Position numbers and translations under genes: made by a program | DNA from: Streptomyces sp. CBMA291 | GTDB taxonomy: Bacteria > Actinomycetota > Actinomycetes > Streptomycetales > Streptomycetaceae | NCBI RefSeq assembly: GCF_014596525.1 | Contig: NZ_MSJP01000094.1 | Coordinates: forward strand, 1-64,000 | Length of the DNA: 64,000 nt | Direction of reading: 5' to 3' | Notes under the pieces: generated by a model | The model's input: only the letters and a program-made list of their open reading frames with translations | What the model was told of the DNA's origin: nothing | The model's database searches: none | Shown here: positions 58,576-64,000 of the stretch, one piece after another | How positions within the stretch are numbered: the first letter of the stretch is position 1 | Layout: each line of letters opens with the position of its first letter

Positions 58576-59754
58576 TCAGCCGAATTCGAGCCGGTCGGCG
58601 GGGTTCGCCGTCCGCGAGGTGAGCCGGTCCACCTCGTGGGCCGCCGTGCCCGTCACTCCCGACAGGAAGCCCTGGGCGCGCGGCGAGGCCGTCGCCCGCA
58701 GCCATTCGGGTGCGATCTCGCAGACCGCGACCCGCACCCCGGTGCCCGCGAGGGCCAGTGGCAGGGTGTGCACGACCGTGGACGGGAAGCTGACGACCGT
58801 ACGGCCGATCGGGCCGCGCCGGGCTATCAGCTCAAGGGGCAGCTCGGGCCGGACCACCTGGAGTCCCGTCTCGACCGCGATCCGGTGCAGTTTCTCCGCG
58901 CTCTCCCTGCGGTGCGCGAAGTAGCGGGTGGCGCCGTGGGCGCGGGCCAGCTCGCCCACCACCCGGTCGTAGTGGGCGGCGTCCACCACTCCCGTCTCGA
59001 CCAGCGAGGTGCCCACCAGGTCCGCGCCGCCGGTGAGCCGCGGCGGTCCGAAGCGGGCCCGGGTCCAGGCGAAGGAGTTCTCGGTGACCGTGACGCCCGG
59101 CGGGGCTTCGACGGGCAGCGAGGTGAAGATCTCGACGGTACGGCGTCCGGCGGGGGCGAGCCGCCGCCGGGCGAGCGAGGTCACCGGGGCCAGGACCAGC
59201 TCGCGCGGGCCCCGGTTGCCCTTGCGGTGCCAGCGCACCAGGCGCTCACCCCGGCTGAGCTGGGCGGCGAACTCCATGGTGGCGGTGCCGTCGTCGACGA
59301 CCGTCAGGTGCCGGGGGCCGAAGAGGGTCAGGAGGAGCTGGACGTACCGGGAGAACGGGTCCCCGATGATCACCCGGTCCGCCGCGCGCAGCGGCCCCGC
59401 GAGCTCGCGCAGGGTGCGGGCGAGGGCGCCCCGGCCGCCTCGGGCCTCCTGCCAGTGGACGGTGAGGCCCTCGTCGCGGGCCAGCTGGGCCATCCGGCGC
59501 AGCTGGCCCCGCGACATGGGGTCGGTCGGCGAGAGCACGACGACCGTGGGACCCGGAGCGGCGGAGTCCGCCGTCCCCGGGGTGGCGTCCGTCGGGGCGA
59601 GGGCCCGTACGGCGGGCGCGGGACCGGGCGCCCCGGAGGGCGGGCCGGTCCGCGCGTCGGTGGGCGCGTCCGCGGCCGAGGCCCGGGTGTGCGCCCATTC
59701 CAGGACGTTGAGGAGCTGGACCGGGCTCTCGACGAACGCCAGCTGCCTGGTCAT
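58576..59754 (-). CDS. Polysialyltransferase-like glycosyltransferase
   Basis: A 392-residue protein resembling bacterial alpha-2,8-polysialyltransferase/sialyltransferase families (GT52/GT38-like). The N-terminus FVESPVQLLNVLEW is typical of such enzymes; VVDDGTATMEF fits the E/D-D-G motif, FAHRRES the HP-like motif and VSFPSTVVHTLPL the S-S/T motif used for CMP-sugar transfer. A Pro/Ala/Thr insertion (about 28-70) is present. Its ATG overlaps the NeuB-like stop (ATGA). Together with the adjacent NeuA/NeuB homologues it should polymerise or add a nonulosonic acid to a wall polymer. The spacer 58460-58575 to the M20 gene has only a weak CCCCTTAGGGG hairpin. Confidence 0.75.
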   Translation of the reverse strand: MTRQLAFVESPVQLLNVLEWAHTRASAADAPTDARTGPPSGAPGPAPAVRALAPTDATPGTADSAAPGPTVVVLSPTDPMSRGQLRRMAQLARDEGLTVHWQEARGGRGALARTLRELAGPLRAADRVIIGDPFSRYVQLLLTLFGPRHLTVVDDGTATMEFAAQLSRGERLVRWHRKGNRGPRELVLAPVTSLARRRLAPAGRRTVEIFTSLPVEAPPGVTVTENSFAWTRARFGPPRLTGGADLVGTSLVETGVVDAAHYDRVVGELARAHGATRYFAHRRESAEKLHRIAVETGLQVVRPELPLELIARRGPIGRTVVSFPSTVVHTLPLALAGTGVRVAVCEIAPEWLRATASPRAQGFLSGVTGTAAHEVDRLTSRTANPADRLEFG

Positions 59755-60644
59755 GCGGCGACGTGCCCCTGGACCCGGCGGAGCTTCTTCATCGGGCCCA
59801 GCTCCGACTCGTAGACCTTCTTGACGCCGTCGCCGAGGGCGGTCTCGATGGTGCGGATGTCACGGACGAGGCGCTGGAGGCCCTGCGGCTCGACGGAGGC
59901 GGCCTGGTCGGAGCCCCACATGGCGCGGTCGAGGGTGATGTGGCGCTCGACGAAGGCGGCGCCGAGGGCGACGGCGGCGAGGGTGGTCTGGAGGCCCGTC
60001 TCGTGGCCGGAGTAGCCGATCGGGACGTTGGGGTACTCCTCCTGGAGCGTCTGGATGACGCGCAGGTTCAGCTCCTCGGCCTTGGCCGGGTAGGTGGAGG
60101 TGGCGTGGCAGAGCAGGATGTTGGCGCTGCCGAGGACCTCGACGGCGTGGCGGATCTGCGCCGGGGTGGACATGCCGGTGGAGAGGATGACGGTGCGGCC
60201 GGTGGCGCGCAGTTCGCGCAGCAGCTCGTCGTCGGTGAGGGAGGCGGAGGCGACCTTGTGGGCGGGGACGTCGAACTTCTCCAGGAAGGCGACGGCCTCG
60301 GTGTCCCACGGGGAGGCGAACCACTCGATGCCGCGCTTCTTGCAGTGCTCGTCGATGGCCTGGTACTGGCTCTCGTCGAACTCGACGCGGTGGCGGTAGT
60401 CGATGTACGTCATCCGACCCCAGGGGGTGTCGCGCTCGATGTCCCACTGGTCGCGCGGGGTGCAGATCTCCGGGGTGCGCTTCTGGAACTTGACCGCGTC
60501 GCAGCCGGCCTCGGCGGCGACGTCGATGAGGGCGAAGGCGTTGTCGAGGTCGCCGTTGTGGTTGATGCCGATCTCGCCGGTGATGTAGACGGGACGGCCC
60601 GGTCCCGCGGTCTTGTCGCCGAGGGTGCGAAGACGGGTGCTCAT
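59751..60644 (-). CDS. NeuB-type nonulosonic acid synthase (no SAF domain)
   Basis: PEP-dependent synthase family protein (297 residues) that condenses PEP with a hexose or hexosamine to give a 9-carbon sugar acid. The N-terminal TIM barrel is complete: GEIGINHNGDLDNAF, CDAVKFQKRTPE, ASASLTDDELL, ILSTGMSTPAQI, LLCHATSTYPAKAEE, GYSGHETG, ERHITLDRAMWGSDQAAS. The C-terminal antifreeze-like (SAF) domain found in most bacterial NeuB proteins is missing, as in some Kdn/9-phosphate synthases. AAGGA precedes the ATG at 60644. It lies in the wall-polymer cluster between the CMP-transferase and glycosyltransferase genes. Confidence 0.88.
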   Translation of the reverse strand: MSTRLRTLGDKTAGPGRPVYITGEIGINHNGDLDNAFALIDVAAEAGCDAVKFQKRTPEICTPRDQWDIERDTPWGRMTYIDYRHRVEFDESQYQAIDEHCKKRGIEWFASPWDTEAVAFLEKFDVPAHKVASASLTDDELLRELRATGRTVILSTGMSTPAQIRHAVEVLGSANILLCHATSTYPAKAEELNLRVIQTLQEEYPNVPIGYSGHETGLQTTLAAVALGAAFVERHITLDRAMWGSDQAASVEPQGLQRLVRDIRTIETALGDGVKKVYESELGPMKKLRRVQGHVAA

Positions 60645-60655
60645 GGTGCTGTTCC

Positions 60656-61858
60656 TTAGTTCTCGGGGGTGTTCAGCTCGGGTCCGAGGAGCCAGGCGGC
60701 GATCTCGCGGATCGCTCCGGAGCCGCCCGGGGTGACGGTGACCGCGCGGGCCGCGGCCCGTACGGAGTCGTGGGCGCTGCTCACCGCGACGGGCCAGCCG
60801 ACGAGGTGGAAGCAGGGCAGGTCGTTGACGTCGTTTCCGGCGTAGAGCACGCGCTGGGGGTCGATGCCCTCGGCCTCGCACCACTCCTTGAGGGCCCGGT
60901 CCTTGCGGTCGATGCCGTGCAGGACGGGGATCTTGAGCTTGCGGGCGCGGGCGGCGACGACGGCGTTCTGTTCGGTGGAGAGGATGAGGACGGGCAGTCC
61001 GGCGCGGCGCAGGGCGGCGATGCCGAGGCCGTCGCCTCGGTGCGCGGAGACGAACTCGCGTCCCTCGGCGTCGAGATGGACGCGGTCGTCGGTCTGGGTG
61101 CCGTCGAAGTCGAGGACGACGGCGTCGACGTCGGCGAAGCGCGGGGTGGCCGGGGTGTCGAGGAGCGGCGCGAGGACGCGGGCGCGGGCCAGGTCGTGCG
61201 GGTCGTCGATCTCCAGGACCCGGGCGGGGTCGGTGACGACGAGGGCGGTGCGGCCGAAGAAGCGGTGCCGGTGGGTGCGGAAGCCGGGGGCGGCCATGGC
61301 GTAGACGGCGCCGGTCTCCAGGTATTCGGCCTCGCGGTCCTGGCGGCGGGGGCGGTGGGCCTTGTCGTGGTTGACGCCGGTGGCGCCGTCCTCGACGGTC
61401 TCGCGCCAGAGGAAGCCGTGCGAGGGGGCGGCGGTGAAGGCGGTGTCGGCGGCGCCGGACAGGACGCGTCCCGCGGTGTCGGCGACCTCGTCGGGGGTGA
61501 GGAAGGGGCTGGTGCACTGGACGAGGAGGACGACGTCGGCCGGGCGTCCGTGGGTGGCCTCGAAGGCGTCCATGGCGTGCAGGACGGCGGCTTCGCTGGT
61601 GGCGGTGTCGCCGGCGATCGCGGCGGGGCGGCGGACGGCCTCGGCTCCGGCGTCGCGGGCGGCGGCGGCGATGCCCGGGTCGTCGGTGGAGACGACGACA
61701 TGGGTGACGGGCCGGGCGCCGAGGCAGGCGCGGACGGCGCGGGCCACGAGCGGGACTCCGGCGACGGGGGCGAGGTTCTTGGCGGGGACGCCCTTGGAAC
61801 CGCCCCGGGCGGGGATGACGGCGAGCACGGTGGGGGCGCTCGGCTGCTTCTCGGGCAT
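60656..61858 (-). CDS. CMP-nonulosonate cytidylyltransferase fused to KdsC-like phosphatase
   Basis: A 400-residue bifunctional protein. The N-terminal half (about 1-225) is a NeuA-type CMP-sugar synthase with AVIPARGGSKGVPAKNL and LVQCTSPFLTPDEV. The C-terminal half (about 235-400) is a HAD phosphatase of the KdsC class with VVLDFDGTQTDD, ILSTEQNAVV, KDRALKEW and AGNDVNDLPC. This fusion implies that the synthase makes a 9-phosphate sugar which is dephosphorylated and activated by one polypeptide. The start ATG overlaps the previous stop (TGATG). Confidence 0.9.
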   Translation of the reverse strand: MPEKQPSAPTVLAVIPARGGSKGVPAKNLAPVAGVPLVARAVRACLGARPVTHVVVSTDDPGIAAAARDAGAEAVRRPAAIAGDTATSEAAVLHAMDAFEATHGRPADVVLLVQCTSPFLTPDEVADTAGRVLSGAADTAFTAAPSHGFLWRETVEDGATGVNHDKAHRPRRQDREAEYLETGAVYAMAAPGFRTHRHRFFGRTALVVTDPARVLEIDDPHDLARARVLAPLLDTPATPRFADVDAVVLDFDGTQTDDRVHLDAEGREFVSAHRGDGLGIAALRRAGLPVLILSTEQNAVVAARARKLKIPVLHGIDRKDRALKEWCEAEGIDPQRVLYAGNDVNDLPCFHLVGWPVAVSSAHDSVRAAARAVTVTPGGSGAIREIAAWLLGPELNTPEN

Positions 61859-63147
61859 CACAGTTCTCCCAGGCGTCGGACGACGGGGGCCACGCGCTGG
61901 ACGCCGTGGCGGTAGGCCCCGCGCGCCGCCTCCCGGACGATCCGCCGCAGTCCGCTGTCGCGGGTCGCGGTGGCGGTGACGTCCAGGCGGTGGCGGGCGA
62001 GGATGCCGGGCAGGTAGCCGCCGGCCGTCTCCGCGGTGTAGTAGGGGGCGATCGGGGGCAGTCCGGGCAGCGCGAGGAGGTCGGCGACCCGGGCACGGGC
62101 GGCGTCGAAGGCCTTCTCGTACGCGCCTCCGGCGGCCACGCCCTGGCGGTCCAGCCAGGTCGCGTCGGGTGTCGGGGTGTGCCCCTGGTCGAGCCGGTCG
62201 AAGGAGGTGAGCAGGCCGGAGCCGATGAAGTGGTGGTTGCCGAGGGCCTCGCGGATGCCGCAGTCGGTGAGGACGGCGGTGGGGACGCCCCGGTGCAGGG
62301 CTTCGAGGGCGGCCGTGGAGGAGACGGTGACCAGGAGGTCGGTGCGGTCGAGGACTTCGCCCATGTGCCCGTAGACCAGGCGGAAGTTGGCGGGCGGTTC
62401 GAGGTCGCGGACCAGACGCTGGTAGGGGAACTCCTCCAGGTGCGTGGTGTGTTCGCCGGGCTTGGAGCGGAGCTTGAGGAGGACCTCGCGGCCGGGGCGC
62501 AGCCGGGCGTGCCGGATGAGCCGTTCCAGGGTGTACGCCCGCTCGGCGCGGGTGACGGGCACGGAGGGCTGTGCGGCGAACACCAGGGTGTCGCGGCCCT
62601 GTTCGGGGGCGTACGGGGCGCCGCCGAGGAACGGGAGGGCGGCTTCGACGACCGACTCGGCCCCGGCGCCCACCCCTTCGTAGACCGCGCGGAAGCGTTC
62701 GGCGTCGTGACGGGAGTTGGCGAGGACGACATCGGCGCCGTGCCGAAGGAGCAGTCCGTCGGCCAACTTCTCGTAGACGACGCCGACATAGCCGGTGACG
62801 ATCACGGGGCGGCGGTCGAGTCCGAGGTCGGCCAGTCCCTGGAGGACGGCCCGTACGGTCCCTCCGACGAGGGAGAGGACCACGACGTCGTATCCCTCGC
62901 CGCGCGTCTCCGCGTCGCGTATCTCGCGCAGGAACTCCGCTCCGGTCACCTCGCGCGGGGCGGTGTCGGACACCCCGGTCTCGGTGAGCTGGCGGGCGGT
63001 GGGGGTGGCGCGTCCCCGCAGGACGAATCCGGTGGGTTCCGCGGTCGTCGCGGTGATCCGGCGCGCCGTGAGGGCGCCCCATTTCCACCGGGTGTCGGAG
63101 TCCGCGAGGACGGCGGTCCGCACCGCTTCTCTGGTACGTGCTGGCAC
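61858..63147 (-). CDS. DUF6716-type putative glycosyltransferase
   Basis: A 429-residue protein of the family annotated as putative glycosyltransferase in actinomycete wall-polymer clusters. GT-B-like features are VLADSDTRWKWGALTA at the N-terminus, VIVTGYVGVVYEKL, LVFAAQPSVPVTRAERAYTL and TVSSTAALEALHRGVPTAVL in the donor-binding half. GTG at 63147 is chosen: TAGCGT lies 7 nt upstream (leaderless) and family members begin here. It heads the leftward operon (this gene, NeuA-HAD, NeuB, polysialyltransferase-like). Confidence 0.78.
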   Translation of the reverse strand: MPARTREAVRTAVLADSDTRWKWGALTARRITATTAEPTGFVLRGRATPTARQLTETGVSDTAPREVTGAEFLREIRDAETRGEGYDVVVLSLVGGTVRAVLQGLADLGLDRRPVIVTGYVGVVYEKLADGLLLRHGADVVLANSRHDAERFRAVYEGVGAGAESVVEAALPFLGGAPYAPEQGRDTLVFAAQPSVPVTRAERAYTLERLIRHARLRPGREVLLKLRSKPGEHTTHLEEFPYQRLVRDLEPPANFRLVYGHMGEVLDRTDLLVTVSSTAALEALHRGVPTAVLTDCGIREALGNHHFIGSGLLTSFDRLDQGHTPTPDATWLDRQGVAAGGAYEKAFDAARARVADLLALPGLPPIAPYYTAETAGGYLPGILARHRLDVTATATRDSGLRRIVREAARGAYRHGVQRVAPVVRRLGEL

Positions 63148-63154
63148 GTCGAGG

Positions 63155-63160
63155 ACGCTA
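63155..63160 (-). promoter_or_regulatory. Leaderless -10 box for the wall-polymer operon
   Basis: TAGCGT on the minus strand, 7 nt before the GTG at 63147. The divergent GT2 gene has an identical box at the same distance. Confidence 0.5.
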
Positions 63161-63354
63161 GAAGGGCTTTTCCCTTTTCGGCCCAACTGAATGGCAACAA
63201 ACGGTGAACAGCGCATCTCCGACCGCTGAAGCCGGTCGGCATTCGGACATCCGGGGCCGGATTTCCACCGGCTGGAAAGGTGGTTAAGCGGCCGGTCTCC
63301 TGGTGTTCACCGAATGGCTTCCCGGCGGTCGGTGGGAAGGCCGGGGGCGGCGCC

Positions 63355-63360
63355 TAGCGT
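63355..63360 (+). promoter_or_regulatory. Leaderless -10 box for the GT2 gene
   Basis: TAGCGT, 7 nt before the GTG at 63368. The 220-bp divergent spacer holds no other recognisable feature. Confidence 0.5.
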
Positions 63361-63367
63361 CGGGCGG

Positions 63368-64000
63368 GTGGTCAAGCTCTCCGTCGTCGTGCCGTTCTTC
63401 AACGTGCAGACATACGCCCCCGACACCCTCACGAGCCTGCGGGCCAACGCCCGCGAGGACTTCGAGTTCCTGCTGGTCGACGACTGCTCGTCGGACGGGA
63501 CCCCGATGCTCCTCGAACGGGCCGCGCGCGAGATCCCGGGGGCCACCCTGATCAGACACGAGCGGAACGAGGGCCTCGCCACGGCCCGGAACACCGGTCT
63601 CGACGCCGCCCGGGGCGAGTACATCGCCTTCCTCGACGGGGACGACTGGCTCGCCCCCGGCTACTACGGGCGTCTGGTGGCCGCCGCCGAGGAGCTGGGC
63701 TGCGACTTCCTGCGGACCGACCACGTCTCCGTCACGGGCCGGGCCCGCTCGGTCCGCCGGGCGCCGGTCCCCCGCCGCGCCGAGGTCCTGAACCCCCGCG
63801 ACGCGATCCTGCCCGCGCACCGCACGACCTCGGTGGACTATCCGTACGCCTGGGCCGGGATCTACCACCGGAGGCTGCTCGACCGGGGGCTGCTGCACTT
63901 CACGCACGGGCTGCGGACGGCCGAGGACCGGCCGTGGATCTGGAAGCTGCACCGCGAGGCGGAATCGTTCGCGGCGATCGACGAACTCGGCGTGTTCTAC
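63368..64000 (+). CDS. GT2-family glycosyltransferase (5' part, runs off the window)
   Basis: The first 211 codons of a GT-A (family 2) glycosyltransferase. LSVVVPFFNVQTYAPDTLTS is the nucleotide-binding start; FLLVDDCSSDGTPML, RNEGLATARNTGLDAARG and the metal-binding YIAFLDGDDWLAPGYY (DxD) are intact, and AEDRPWIWKLHRE contains the ED base motif. GTG 63368 is leaderless-type. Divergent from the nonulosonic-acid operon, it probably builds the same wall polymer. The C-terminus lies outside the window. Confidence 0.9.
   Translation, partial: MVKLSVVVPFFNVQTYAPDTLTSLRANAREDFEFLLVDDCSSDGTPMLLERAAREIPGATLIRHERNEGLATARNTGLDAARGEYIAFLDGDDWLAPGYYGRLVAAAEELGCDFLRTDHVSVTGRARSVRRAPVPRRAEVLNPRDAILPAHRTTSVDYPYAWAGIYHRRLLDRGLLHFTHGLRTAEDRPWIWKLHREAESFAAIDELGVFY

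Noticed and set aside
1..64000. tRNA, rRNA, CRISPR array, insertion sequence, prophage or riboswitch
   Set aside because: Looked for characteristic motifs (CCA-ending cloverleaf, regular spacer repeats, DDE transposase motifs); none recognised by eye.

Overview
The window is chromosomal DNA of a Streptomyces. GC content is very high with strong third-position GC bias. GTG starts and GTGA/ATGA overlaps are common, many genes have a TANNNT box 6-8 nt before the start codon (leaderless type), and it carries the streptomycete-specific set pccB-pccE, accA2, cya and afsQ1-afsQ2-afsQ3-sigQ. From memory, gene order runs parallel to S. coelicolor from about SCO4931 down to about SCO4879, so most of the window is conserved core. 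About 11 kb between the pmm-like gene and deoC (18.4-29.4 kb) looks like an accessory insertion.

Layout. 0-5.7 kb: a GGDEF protein, an enoyl-CoA hydratase, adenylate cyclase and biotin protein ligase, all on the minus strand, with two tandem copies of a palindromic repeat at 2.65-2.98 kb. 5.8-11.6 kb: propionyl-CoA carboxylase beta and epsilon subunits, a small membrane protein, maf, a membrane protein and the biotinylated alpha subunit; BirA next door charges the latter. 11.6-15.5 kb: TetR and DeoR regulators, an LpdA-type flavoprotein and a gamma-glutamylcyclotransferase-like gene. 15.7-18.3 kb: purine nucleoside phosphorylase and a phosphohexomutase/pentomutase-family enzyme.

18.4-29.4 kb: an eight-gene minus-strand operon encoding a Pst-like ABC transporter in unusual order (C-A-three binding proteins-Ig protein-sortase-like protein-B). 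Three products end in LAxTG-like motif, membrane segment and basic tail; the resident class-E-like sortase lacks both catalytic His and Cys. 29.5-32.2 kb: a DUF1508 protein, a PH-domain membrane protein, a class F sortase gene broken by a frameshift and a frameshifted secreted repeat protein. 32.4-36.9 kb: deoC, an aldehyde dehydrogenase and a truncated aldehyde dehydrogenase partner, a small secreted protein and a uridine-kinase-like gene. 37-40.8 kb: sigQ divergent from afsQ1-Q2-Q3 with a perfect AfsQ1 box between them. 41-49.4 kb: VanZ and PspC proteins, a secreted protein, adenosine deaminase, an alpha/beta hydrolase, LysR with a divergent MFS exporter, L,D-transpeptidase, ECF sigma with SnoaL-like tail, and a STAS protein. 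49.6-56.7 kb: thymidine phosphorylase, cytidine deaminase and a BMP-type nucleoside ABC importer. 57.2-58.5 kb: an M20 amidohydrolase. 58.6-64 kb: a nonulosonic-acid (sialic-acid/Kdn-like) cell-wall polymer cluster, with a GT2 gene running off the end.

The clearest hidden logic is a nucleoside-salvage regulon. The palindrome CTACGCGCGTAG, or a version with one or two changes, sits in the promoter region of six transcription units spread over 41 kb: pnp-pmm, deoC-aldH, add, deoA, the nucleoside ABC operon with cdd, and bmpA. Together these genes import nucleosides, deaminate and phosphorolyse them, and feed (deoxy)ribose-phosphate to acetaldehyde/glyceraldehyde-3-phosphate and acetate. The other notable items are the Pst-like/pseudo-sortase operon and a 154-bp MITE-like palindromic element present in four copies. 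No tRNA, rRNA, CRISPR array or insertion sequence was recognised.
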